In this document: positions 1 through 7,594 of the stretch, piece after piece
Numbering within the stretch: position 1 is the stretch's first letter
Layout: each line of letters begins with the position of its first letter
DNA from: Acidimicrobiaceae bacterium
GTDB lineage: Bacteria > Actinomycetota > Acidimicrobiia > Acidimicrobiales > Ilumatobacteraceae
DNA: 32,592 nucleotides
Direction: 5' to 3'
NCBI GenBank assembly: GCA_012269985.1
Contig: JAAXJF010000093.1
Coordinates: forward strand, 39,043 to 71,634
Position numbers and translations under genes: made by a program
The notes under the pieces: generated by a model
The model's database searches: none
What the model saw: the letters and a program-made list of their open reading frames with translations, nothing else
What the model was told of the DNA's origin: nothing

Positions 1-331
1 AGATGAGTTCGACAGTGTGCGGAAAACGGCGATCAAATTCTGCTTGTAGAGCGGTCTGGATCGCAGTGTCACCAACACGTTTCCAGTCCTCGAGGGATTC
101 CCACACGAAGGTGAGCGTGATTTCTCCAGGCCTGCTGTCGTCAAGCCACACCTCTTTTGATCGAAATGGGATGCGGTCAAAACCCGGAAGAAGTGCCTCG
201 CCGAGAGTCCACACTTCGTAGTCAACCTCGAGAAATTCGTCGACGTGAGCGGGGTCGACACGAAACACAAGAACTTCGATGGGGAGTCGTTCGCTTGGTG
301 TGTAGGTGAACGAATCATGTGGAGCCGGCAT
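1..331 (-). CDS. TIGR03792-like small protein, 3' end cut by window
   Basis: The reading frame starts at the ATG at 331 and runs off the left edge, giving 110 visible residues. The protein begins MPAPHDSFTYTPSERLP and continues with IEVLVFRVDP, VDYEVWTLGEALLPGF, KEVWLDDSRPGEITLVFVWES and LEDWKRV. This order (hydrophobic strand, W-T near an acidic helix, then K-E-V-W and a V-x-W-x-S strand) matches my memory of the TIGR03792 family, small ferredoxin-like alpha/beta proteins of about 100 residues with no known function. It is divergent from the amidohydrolase at 461, and a perfect CRP-type palindrome lies 32-47 bp upstream of its start. The family call is moderately sure and the function is unknown. 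Confidence 0.7.
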   Translation of the reverse strand, partial: MPAPHDSFTYTPSERLPIEVLVFRVDPAHVDEFLEVDYEVWTLGEALLPGFDRIPFRSKEVWLDDSRPGEITLTFVWESLEDWKRVGDTAIQTALQAEFDRRFPHTVELI

Positions 332-362
332 GAAATCTCGCTTTGCTAACGGGTCAAGTAGG

Positions 363-378
363 TGTGAGCATTTTCACA
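363..378. promoter_or_regulatory. Perfect CRP-family site, TGTGA-N6-TCACA
   Basis: The 16-bp sequence TGTGAGCATTTTCACA is an exact match to the CRP/Rv3676-type consensus. It sits in the 129-bp gap between two divergent genes, so it could act on either. No CRP gene is in the window. Function is inferred from the motif and its position. Confidence 0.55.
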
Positions 379-447
379 TACGGGCAACGGCGCATACGAT
401 CCATGTAATTGGAAAACTCTGCGTCGTTTGGCGCCATCGTTGACGGC

Positions 448-453
448 TAGAAA
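448..453 (+). promoter_or_regulatory. Possible -10 box of leaderless amidohydrolase gene
   Basis: TAGAAA lies 7 nt before the ATG at 461, the same spacing as the clearer -10 boxes elsewhere in the window, and no Shine-Dalgarno sequence precedes that ATG. The last base deviates from TANNNT, so this is a weak call. Confidence 0.3.
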
Positions 454-460
454 TGTTGTT

Positions 461-1675
461 ATGGCTTATAACTCGACAGGGCTCGTAGTTCACGACGCCG
501 ATGCCCACATCATGGAAACACCGACATGGTTGCGAGATAACGCAGACCCGGCTTTTCGCGACCGAATCGACGCGTTGACGTATTCGGGAGGAAACGAACT
601 TCAACAGTCAGCGATCGAGTTTGATGAAAACGAAGACTTGGTAGCGGGTTTTGAACGGCTTGCTCAGCGGCATCATGCTCCTGATTATGTCGCTGCGGAG
701 GAAGCCGAAATCATGCTCCGTAAGAACTATGCGGCGACCGGGTCGTTTATTGCCGAGGACCGTCCCCGGGCGCTCGACATTTTGGGGTTCGCAAGCCAGC
801 TGGTGTTTAACACCTTCTACAACAGCCGGCTCTGTGAATGGGAGCATTCTGGCGACCTCGATTTTGCGATTGGCACCGCCCGTGCCCATAACCGAGGAAT
901 TTCTGAGTTTTGCTCGGTAGACCGCCGTCTCTTGTCGACCCTCTATGTGCCTCTCGCCGATCTCGACCGGGCACCAGCGCTCGCCGAAGAAGCGATTGAG
1001 ATGGGTGCAGGTGCGTTACTCATTGCATCCGCGTGCCCTCCGGGACACTCGCCCAGCCATATTGGGCTTGACCCGGTCTGGTCGATGGCTGCTGATGCCG
1101 GCGTGCCGGTCGTCTTTCATGTCGGCGGTACAGGTGAGCTTCTCGACCGGAATTACTTCAACAACGGGTTGCCGGTGCCACCAGATTTTCATGGTGGGGA
1201 AGAGAACTTCCGGTCGGTCGACTACATGGCGATTCCGGTGCAACCAGCACAAACCCTTGCAACGATGATTTTTGATGGCGTGTTTGAGCGATTCCCTGAT
1301 CTGCGTGTGGGCGTGGTTGAGCAGGGTGCCATTTGGGTGCCGTCGTGGATGCGCCAGATGGAGTCGGCGATCGACGCATTCGGGCGTCATGAAGAGCGGT
1401 TGCAGAAACTGTCGCTTCGCCCGAGCGAGTATGTACGTCGGCAGATGAAGTTCACCCCGTATCCAACCGAGGATGTCGGATGGATTGTCGAACAGGCGGG
1501 GTCAGAAGTTGTGCTGTTTTCATCTGACTATCCGCACGTCGAAGGCGGACGCCGGCCGATTGAGCGTTTCGAGCGTTCGCTTGAGAACTGCTCTGACGAG
1601 GTTCGCCAGCGGTTCTATCACGACAACTTTGATGATTTGATGGGCGGTCGGCTCGGGTCGCTGCTCGCGGCGTAA
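461..1675 (+). CDS. Amidohydrolase family (Amidohydro_2) metal-dependent hydrolase
   Basis: This 404-residue protein has a TIM-barrel hydrolase pattern of the Amidohydro_2/ACMSD-like superfamily. Near the N-terminus D-A-D-A-H is the metal-binding strand-1 motif, VVFHVGGTG supplies a mid-barrel metal histidine, and SSDYPHVEG near the C-terminus carries the conserved Asp. Actinobacterial members are often annotated as decarboxylases or hydrolases of aromatic-ring breakdown, but the substrate cannot be read here. ATG 461 was preferred to an in-frame TTG at 428 because it keeps the metal motif close to the N-terminus and has a -10-like box at leaderless spacing. The gene converges on the PEP-utilising protein downstream. 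Confidence 0.88.
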   Translation: MAYNSTGLVVHDADAHIMETPTWLRDNADPAFRDRIDALTYSGGNELQQSAIEFDENEDLVAGFERLAQRHHAPDYVAAEEAEIMLRKNYAATGSFIAEDRPRALDILGFASQLVFNTFYNSRLCEWEHSGDLDFAIGTARAHNRGISEFCSVDRRLLSTLYVPLADLDRAPALAEEAIEMGAGALLIASACPPGHSPSHIGLDPVWSMAADAGVPVVFHVGGTGELLDRNYFNNGLPVPPDFHGGEENFRSVDYMAIPVQPAQTLATMIFDGVFERFPDLRVGVVEQGAIWVPSWMRQMESAIDAFGRHEERLQKLSLRPSEYVRRQMKFTPYPTEDVGWIVEQAGSEVVLFSSDYPHVEGGRRPIERFERSLENCSDEVRQRFYHDNFDDLMGGRLGSLLAA

Positions 1676-1724
1676 TGATCGATACCTGACTGTCGCTATG
1701 GGGTGACCCACCAAGGAATATTGA

Positions 1725-1737
1725 GGCGACGGTCGCC
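1725..1737. terminator. Palindrome between convergent genes, possible bidirectional terminator
   Basis: GGCGAC-G-GTCGCC is a perfect 13-bp palindrome in the 110-bp gap between the convergent amidohydrolase and PEP-utilising genes. As RNA it can form a 5-bp stem with a 3-nt loop. No T-run follows on either strand, so terminator activity is uncertain. Confidence 0.3.
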
Positions 1738-1785
1738 GAGAACTGCGTGAACGGAATCTTGCGCTTTTGTCGAAAGAGATGTCTG

Positions 1786-3441
1786 TTAGTCGAGAACGGT
1801 GACAACACCGGTGTTGCCATCAACCCGAACTCTCGCACCATCGCGAATTCGTCGAGTTGCGTTTGTGGCCGAGACCACGCACGGAATGCCGAGCTCTCGG
1901 CTCACGATGATCGCATGGCTCAACGCCGCACCGACGTCAACGACAACGCCCCCGGCCGGCACAAATAATGGTGTCCATGACGGGTCAGTACTCGGCGCAA
2001 CAAGAACATCGCCGGGCCCGAGTGCAGTTGGGTCGCTTGAGTCGAGCACGACGCGCGCAACCCCTTCGGAAACACCGGGGCACCCTGGTAAGCCTTGGAC
2101 ACTGTCGCCAGCGGCGAGCGGTTCGACTTCGACATCGTCGCGCTTCGGCCATGACGATGGGTCGCTGGGTGAGTCAGCGAAGACAAATTCTGGTTCGCGC
2201 TCAGCCAACTGTGAGTGGGTCGAGCGACGCTCTCGCACCCGTTCGGTCAGACCCTCAGGTGTGGGTCCAAAGACTTCCTCCATCTCTTCATTGAGCACGA
2301 GGCCAAAGTCTTCGATTTCGTCGAAGACTTGGCGCTCGACAAATCGGCGACCTAACTCGCGCAATGGCACCCTGACCTCTTGGATGAGCCTGATGTTGTT
2401 GGTTTTTGTGCGTTCTCGAGCCGGAAGCCATGCACCACTCGCAACAATTGCGGCGGCGAGTTGACCGTGAGTTGCAGAGTCGGCCTCAACTATTGAGAGC
2501 AGTGTTTCAGCGGCTTCTGCACGCTCAGAGGCGCGCTGCTGCTGATGGGCTCGAGGGTCGGCTTCTTCTCCTGCGAGACGCATGCGGTCGATCGCCGCAA
2601 GGGCAATGTTGGGGTGGGTGTCCCAAGTTGGCGACCGCGCTTCCCATTCGTTGGGTCCGCGGCTGCCAAAGTCGAGACGGAATTGCTCAAACCCCGATGC
2701 AAATTCATCGCTCGTTGGATCGAGTCGTGACAACTCCCACATTGCGTAGCTCGGTTCGGCCGAGTCGACCTGGCCGACACCGGCGATGAGCGGCATGATG
2801 AGGTCAGGCCTGCCAACAGCCGTCGCAACGGTTTGAATCACCCCGACCGGCACTGTCGTCAACGTGGTGACATAAATGTGCTCCTGAAACAATTCGCGGT
2901 GAAATGGGAAAAGCGCCTCTGCATACTCCCAGAGCTCGAGGTCTGACATCGACGAGAAGTCAGGGCGCGATGCGCGAAGGTCAATCGTGCGAGCTTTGTG
3001 ATCGTTGAGTCGATCGAGTTGATCGACGTCGGTGATGCTGAACACCCATCCGAAGGTCTGTTCAAGTTGTTCGGTGAGGTCGGGTCGGATATCGCCGGGT
3101 TGTTCGACGTAGTCAGGGATACCGGGCTGGGCACCAAAGAACTGTTCATCGATTGCTTTCCATGAGAGCCCCGGGGCGCGCTCACCAAAGACCCGCATCA
3201 CCGACGCATTGAGATAGCAATAGCCACCGGCAACGCCGAGGATGCAGAATTCGTCATCAGGGAACTCGTTCGTTTCGAACGCCCCCATCCTGATGTATGC
3301 GTCTCGCCAACCGAGCTCTGATTCAAAGAGCAGCAGTGAGCGAGTGGCCGGAGCCACAGGATCTGGAAAGACTTCCCCTACGTTTGCCCGCGTGTAAATC
3401 GGGAATCGTGTTGACAACGAGGTGTCGGTAACTGTGAACAT
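1786..3441 (-). CDS. PEP-utilising enzyme with swivelling His domain, lacking ATP-grasp
   Basis: This 551-residue protein ends in a PEP-utilisers mobile (swivel) domain at about residues 450-551. The domain contains GLPGCPGVSEG and GAALSHAIIVSRELGIP, where His509 is the expected phosphocarrier. The N-terminal half opens with YTRANVGEVFPDPVAP, which resembles the central substrate-binding domain of rifampicin phosphotransferase-like proteins. The ATP-grasp nucleotide-binding domain that normally precedes this arrangement is absent and is not encoded next door. The same split layout is known for phenylphosphate synthase, whose His-bearing subunit works with a separate ATP-binding subunit. The start is supported by a G-rich Shine-Dalgarno just upstream of ATG 3441. 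It lies 88 bp behind the MFS gene, possibly in one operon. The substrate is unknown. Confidence 0.8.
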   Translation of the reverse strand: MFTVTDTSLSTRFPIYTRANVGEVFPDPVAPATRSLLLFESELGWRDAYIRMGAFETNEFPDDEFCILGVAGGYCYLNASVMRVFGERAPGLSWKAIDEQFFGAQPGIPDYVEQPGDIRPDLTEQLEQTFGWVFSITDVDQLDRLNDHKARTIDLRASRPDFSSMSDLELWEYAEALFPFHRELFQEHIYVTTLTTVPVGVIQTVATAVGRPDLIMPLIAGVGQVDSAEPSYAMWELSRLDPTSDEFASGFEQFRLDFGSRGPNEWEARSPTWDTHPNIALAAIDRMRLAGEEADPRAHQQQRASERAEAAETLLSIVEADSATHGQLAAAIVASGAWLPARERTKTNNIRLIQEVRVPLRELGRRFVERQVFDEIEDFGLVLNEEMEEVFGPTPEGLTERVRERRSTHSQLAEREPEFVFADSPSDPSSWPKRDDVEVEPLAAGDSVQGLPGCPGVSEGVARVVLDSSDPTALGPGDVLVAPSTDPSWTPLFVPAGGVVVDVGAALSHAIIVSRELGIPCVVSATNATRRIRDGARVRVDGNTGVVTVLD

Positions 3442-3529
3442 GAGCCCCCCTCATGGCGTGTTACCGATCGACATTAGTTCGTGCGCGAGACGTCGACGAA
3501 CGGCGCGCAAACCCCTCCGTCACAGTGCC

Positions 3530-4747
3530 TTAGAGGTCGCGAATGGTGCGCCGGAAGACGATTGACCACACGGCCATCGAGCACAACACACCGGTGATGA
3601 CCATTGCTGTTGAAACCGATGTGGCCGACACCAGTGCGAACAGCACTGCCGCAGCGACGGGGAATGACCCGTTTTGAGCGGTTGAGGCAAGCCCCATCAC
3701 CCTGCCCATGAGTTCGGGTGGTGTGTGGGTTTGCATGAGGGTTCGCATCATCGTCATCGCGATGCCTCCGGTGAGTCCCCAACAGACACAGATGAACAGC
3801 GTGAGCAGGTAGTTCTGTGAGAGACCGAGAGCGACGAGACCTGTCCCCATTGCGCTACCGGTAGCAAGAGCGAGTGCCCTGCCACGTCGAGCGGGCTGCC
3901 AACGGGTGGCCACGAGCATCGAGGTTGTGATCATGCCGACACTCATTGCGACGTTGAGTGCGCTTGCGGCGAGCGATTGCGTGCCAAGTACGTCCCGAGC
4001 AATTTCGGGAAGTAGCAGTGTGCTTGCGGTGATGACGATTCCCAGCACCGTTGTCAACGCGAGAAGCGAACGAAGAGGCTCTGTGCGGAAAGCGATCGCA
4101 GCAGCACTTCGGATTGCCCCTTGCCGCGCCGTCGAGGCCTCGTGGCGCGGAATCGGGGTGCGTTGATGAAAGATAACGCCTGCTATCGATGCTGCGGTGA
4201 GGAGCCAGAGCCCGGCTTCGAGCCCGAAGGCTTGAATGACGGCACCGCCGAGAAAGATGCCACCGACCGATGAGCCGGTCATTCCAAGGTTCTGCAGCGC
4301 AACGGCTTGCAGGAGCACTGAGTCATCGACGACCCGCGGAACGAGCGCTTGAAGGAGGGGCATGAGCATTGCTGGTGCGATTGCCGTCACGAGGCCGCAG
4401 GCCATCGCCACTGGGACGGTCATCAAACCGGCGTGCAAAAGGACGGCCGAGATGGTGAACAGCGCCGTTGACGCTGTGAATAGCGCAACGCCGAGAGTTC
4501 GCGCCGACATCCGGTCGGCGAGCGAACCTGCCCACGCCGAGAGCAATAGGGGAGGAAGACCGATGACGATTCCGAGAATTGCGGTGGCGGGGTTCCACTC
4601 GGTGAGTTCACCAACAAGCCAGACAAACACGAAGCGGCTGGTGCCAAGCGCAATCGAGGCCATGATGTTGCTTGCGAGCACCCCGCGGAACGCGGCATTT
4701 GCCATCACACTCCCAACGTTGTGATTCGGGGTTGCGGTGGACGTCAT
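3530..4747 (-). CDS. MFS transporter, enterobactin-exporter-like (MFS_3)
   Basis: The 405-residue protein is hydrophobic throughout, with about twelve predicted membrane segments. Between segments 2 and 3 is GSLADRMSARTLG, the G-x-x-x-D-R loop-A motif typical of the major facilitator superfamily. FRGVLASNIMASIALG near the N-terminus and the C-terminal GLASTAQNGSFPVAAAVLF resemble the MFS_3 group, mostly drug or siderophore exporters. It lies 36 bp behind the methyltransferase gene and 88 bp ahead of the PEP-utilising gene, all on the minus strand, suggesting cotranscription and perhaps export of a modified compound. The substrate cannot be inferred. Confidence 0.85.
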   Translation of the reverse strand: MTSTATPNHNVGSVMANAAFRGVLASNIMASIALGTSRFVFVWLVGELTEWNPATAILGIVIGLPPLLLSAWAGSLADRMSARTLGVALFTASTALFTISAVLLHAGLMTVPVAMACGLVTAIAPAMLMPLLQALVPRVVDDSVLLQAVALQNLGMTGSSVGGIFLGGAVIQAFGLEAGLWLLTAASIAGVIFHQRTPIPRHEASTARQGAIRSAAAIAFRTEPLRSLLALTTVLGIVITASTLLLPEIARDVLGTQSLAASALNVAMSVGMITTSMLVATRWQPARRGRALALATGSAMGTGLVALGLSQNYLLTLFICVCWGLTGGIAMTMMRTLMQTHTPPELMGRVMGLASTAQNGSFPVAAAVLFALVSATSVSTAMVITGVLCSMAVWSIVFRRTIRDL

Positions 4748-4783
4748 AAGAATGTGATGCGGTCGTAAATGTTGTGGTGCCGC

Positions 4784-5845
4784 TTACGCGGGGCGTGCTT
4801 CGTACACGATGTGATTCGGGCTTTCTGCAATGCGGGTGAAGTCGTCGAGACCTGCTTCGGCGAAGACGGCACGCATGCCCGCCTCGCCAGCCTGGCTTCC
4901 CATCCCTCGAGCACCGGGTTGTGCGAGCGAGCACGGGACACAGCAAAACAAACTCATTGCGTAACGCAAAGAGGCGCGCGGGTAGTGGTTTTCGGTACGC
5001 GTCTGCATTGCGAATGGCTCGACCAAGACGATTGACCCGCCCTGTGAGAGTTGGCTGATTGCGTGGCTGGCGATGCCGACGGGGTCTCCCATGTCGTGCA
5101 GGCAATCAAAGAAGCAGATGAGATCGAATGGCCCTGAGATTGCGTCTGCCGCTGCAACTTCGAACGAGACATTGCTGAGGCCTGCTTCTGAGGCGTTGCG
5201 ACGGGCTTCCTCAATCGAAGGTTGGTGGAGATCGAAGCCGATGAAGGTGCTGTTCGGGAAAGCTCGAGCAAGAGTGAGTGTTGAATACCCGGTGCCACAA
5301 CCCATGTCGGCGACCCTGATGCCCGTTTCGAGATCTTCAACGCCTTGAGCGCGCTGTGGGAACCATTGCTGACCGAGTTGGTGATCGTAGGCAAGTCGGA
5401 CCGGGGCTTGGGTACCTTCCACGCGGGAGGCGTCTTCGTCCACCCACCCGAGCGCTCCGTCGCCCTTCATCACCTCGATTCCCTTATCCAGGTCTAAGTA
5501 GAGGGCGTGAATACCGACGAGTCCGCCAGCGAGCCAAAACGGTGAGTCAGGGTCGGCAAGCACCGCTGCAGAAGTCGATGGCAGCGCATAGGAATCGCTC
5601 GGCTCGTCGTAAATGACGAGTTGAGCAGCTGCTTGCTGGTCGAGCCACTCACGGGTCATGCGCTCATTCGTCGCAGCCGCAGATGCGAGTTCGGAAGATG
5701 TCATTGGGTTGCCGTGCGCCATCGCTCGGTAGAAGCCGGTTCGATGCCCGGCAATGATGCAGGCAACTGTTGACGCCCCAGCGAATGCATCAGCGACTCC
5801 GTGCAGGACGTCTTTGAGCGACGGTGCTTCGTTGTGTTCTGACAT
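4784..5845 (-). CDS. Class I SAM-dependent methyltransferase, Rv2258c type
   Basis: This 353-residue protein has an N-terminal helical/winged-helix region (about 10-100), with LASAAATNERMTREWLDQ resembling the recognition part of small-molecule methyltransferases. A Rossmann methyltransferase domain follows. Motif I is VADMGCGTGY at residues 178-187, the acidic motif II is GFDLHQPS, and LICFFDCLHDMGDP is the post-II strand with the family's D-x-x-H-D. The Cys-rich stretch SLFCCVPCSLAQPGARGMG is as I recall it in the Rv2258c family. A strong AGGAGG Shine-Dalgarno sits 6 nt before ATG 5845. It is probably the first gene of a minus-strand operon with the MFS and PEP-utilising genes. The acceptor is unknown. 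Confidence 0.87.
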   Translation of the reverse strand: MSEHNEAPSLKDVLHGVADAFAGASTVACIIAGHRTGFYRAMAHGNPMTSSELASAAATNERMTREWLDQQAAAQLVIYDEPSDSYALPSTSAAVLADPDSPFWLAGGLVGIHALYLDLDKGIEVMKGDGALGWVDEDASRVEGTQAPVRLAYDHQLGQQWFPQRAQGVEDLETGIRVADMGCGTGYSTLTLARAFPNSTFIGFDLHQPSIEEARRNASEAGLSNVSFEVAAADAISGPFDLICFFDCLHDMGDPVGIASHAISQLSQGGSIVLVEPFAMQTRTENHYPRASLRYAMSLFCCVPCSLAQPGARGMGSQAGEAGMRAVFAEAGLDDFTRIAESPNHIVYEARPA

Positions 5846-5951
5846 GACAACCTCCTGTTGAAGCGTTCGACCCTCGCCAGTCTTGCCGAGTCATGCGCGC
5901 CGTTGCGTGTCGCAGCGTTCTCGTGGGACGGAGGTTGTTGATCTTGGTTAG

Positions 5952-5980
5952 CCGCGCAAAGCGACTTCGTGCGTGCGCGG
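5952..5980 (-). terminator. GC-rich hairpin downstream of the SRPBCC gene
   Basis: CCGCGCA and TGCGCGG form a perfect 7-bp stem with a 15-nt loop, 9 nt beyond the stop codon of the minus-strand SRPBCC gene. There is no U-run, so an actinobacterial L-shaped or factor-assisted terminator is the most that can be suggested. Confidence 0.35.
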
Positions 5981-5988
5981 TTGTGTGC

Positions 5989-6486
5989 TCAGATCAGGCC
6001 GGCAATGCCCTCAAGGTTGCGTTCCATATTTTCCGCGTGCTCTGCGAGCCGGTAAGCGATGATCTTGTGCTCCTTGTCAGGCCTGTTCTCGATGGCGGCG
6101 TTGAGACCACTACGGCCTGGGCCGAGCGTGCAGTATTGGGTGACAATGGTGCCGTCGGTCGTTGCCTCGAGGCGAAAACCCCACGTTGCGGCCGGGCCCC
6201 CGCCACCTTCAACTTGCCATTCGATGTGCTGCTGCGGCTCGAAGACGGTAAGCGTGCTTTCGCTGGTCCAATTACCGATATGGGGATGTTCATTCGTGCC
6301 TCGGAACCGTGCACCCACTGCTGGAGCCGACGCACCGTCGAGCCACTCTGCGCCTTTGAATTCGTTGGAGAAGCGTGCCGGAAGGTTGATATCGCTTAGC
6401 AGAGCCCAGAGAACTTCGGGCGAAGCTGGGATAGTTCGTGAGACCTCGGTGGAGGGTGATTCGGAATAGCGAAGTTCTTTACTCAT
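5989..6486 (-). CDS. SRPBCC (polyketide cyclase/START-like) family protein
   Basis: The 165-residue protein shows the SRPBCC fold pattern: VSRTIPASPEVLWALLSDI for strand 1 and helix 1, a long beta-sheet with GARFRGTNEHP and WTSESTLTVFEPQQHIEWQV, and a C-terminal amphipathic helix. These proteins bind hydrophobic ligands in a helix-grip cavity, and some act as cyclases or aromatase-like enzymes. There is no catalytic motif that fixes the function. It is divergent from the LLM oxidoreductase gene, with 49 bp between the starts. A weak GAGAGG Shine-Dalgarno lies about 10 nt before ATG 6486. Confidence 0.85.
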   Translation of the reverse strand: MSKELRYSESPSTEVSRTIPASPEVLWALLSDINLPARFSNEFKGAEWLDGASAPAVGARFRGTNEHPHIGNWTSESTLTVFEPQQHIEWQVEGGGGPAATWGFRLEATTDGTIVTQYCTLGPGRSGLNAAIENRPDKEHKIIAYRLAEHAENMERNLEGIAGLI

Positions 6487-6522
6487 GATGGGCTCGCCTC
6501 TCTTTGGGTTTTGTTAGTGATC

Positions 6523-6528
6523 TAGCGT
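6523..6528 (+). promoter_or_regulatory. -10 box TAGCGT of leaderless LLM gene
   Basis: TAGCGT is followed by 7 nt and then ATG 6536. There is no Shine-Dalgarno, so transcription should begin at or next to the start codon. No good -35 hexamer is visible. Confidence 0.5.
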
Positions 6529-6535
6529 CCACCCT

Positions 6536-7570
6536 ATGCGAGTTGGTGTGAGCACGTTGATTCAGTCGCCTGACGATGTCGAGTTTGTGATCGAATGTGA
6601 ACGCCTTGGCGTTGACACCGTGTGGGTGCCCGAAGTGTGGGGCTATGACGCGATGACGCCACTTGGTCTGCTCGCAGGAAAGACCTCGAGCATTCGTCTT
6701 GCAACCGGCATTGTGCAACTCGGTGCTCGCACTCCTGCCATGTTGGCGATGCAGTCGATGTCATTGCAGATGATGTCGGGCGGCCGATTCGTACTTGGCG
6801 TCGGGTCGAGCGGACCTCGCATCATGGAGGGTTGGCACGGTGTTCCATTTTCAAAACCGGTGCAACTCACTCGCGAAACCATCGACATTGTGCGCATGAT
6901 CGCACGAGGTGATCGCCTCGAATATGAGGGCGAATTCTTTCAGTTTCCCCCAGACGGTTTTGGTCGAAGTATCCGATCGTTGGCTCCCGCATGCGAACCA
7001 ATTCCGATGTACGTTGCGTCGCTCGGGCCTCGCAATCTTGAACTCACGGGTGAGATTGCTGATGGTTGGCTGGGCAACGCAATGATGCCTGAGGCGGCTG
7101 AGGCCTTCTTAGGGCCGTTGCGCGTCGGCTGTGAGCGAGGTGGACGTTCGCTGACCGACCTCGATCTCGTAATGCCGGTTGCCGTCGAGTTCACCGACGA
7201 TGTTGAAGAGGCATCGAGGCGTCACGCTGACGGGTACGCGTTCACGATTGGTGCGATGGGAGCTCCGGGAAAAAATTTCTACAACCGGGCGTTTGCGGCT
7301 CAGGGTCTCGGTGACGATGTTGCTGCGGTCGCCGAGTTGTGGCATGCCGGTAAGCGTGACGAGGCAGCTGCGCGGGTTCCGATCGAGCTTGGCTTCAAGA
7401 CCAATCTGCTCGGCCCCGCTGACACGATCAAGGAACGTCTTCGTCTGTATCGGAGTGCGGGTATCACGTCGATGCAAGCCAAAGTGTCGGGGCCACATCG
7501 CATCGACACTGTCGCTCAACTGATCGACGTGATGAATGAACTCAACGCTGAGCCGAGCGAGATGAACTGA
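6536..7570 (+). CDS. LLM class F420-dependent oxidoreductase
   Basis: This 344-residue protein is a bacterial-luciferase-like TIM barrel. The N-terminus MRVGVSTLIQSPDDVEFV, then LGVDTVWVPEVWGYDAMTPLG, IRLATGIVQLGARTPAMLAMQ and SGGRFVLGVGSSGPRIMEGWHG are the standard order of the F420-dependent LLM subgroup, and PIPMYVASLGPRNLELTGEIADGWL follows. Such enzymes reduce or oxidise substrates with coenzyme F420, but the substrate is not readable. The start is fixed by a leaderless -10 box and by the family N-terminus. The class V aminotransferase follows 24 bp downstream, probably on the same transcript. Confidence 0.9.
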   Translation: MRVGVSTLIQSPDDVEFVIECERLGVDTVWVPEVWGYDAMTPLGLLAGKTSSIRLATGIVQLGARTPAMLAMQSMSLQMMSGGRFVLGVGSSGPRIMEGWHGVPFSKPVQLTRETIDIVRMIARGDRLEYEGEFFQFPPDGFGRSIRSLAPACEPIPMYVASLGPRNLELTGEIADGWLGNAMMPEAAEAFLGPLRVGCERGGRSLTDLDLVMPVAVEFTDDVEEASRRHADGYAFTIGAMGAPGKNFYNRAFAAQGLGDDVAAVAELWHAGKRDEAAARVPIELGFKTNLLGPADTIKERLRLYRSAGITSMQAKVSGPHRIDTVAQLIDVMNELNAEPSEMN

Positions 7571-7594
7571 GCTTCACCTGACAGACTGGCTCAT

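Noticed and set aside
440-472. TTGACG and TATAAC as a promoter for the amidohydrolase
   Set aside because: The spacing is 21 bp and transcription would start inside the gene, cutting off the essential D-A-D-A-H metal motif.
1799-2464. Long plus-strand open frame of 221 codons
   Set aside because: It is a shadow of the PEP-utilising gene, whose minus-strand frame carries clear domain motifs.
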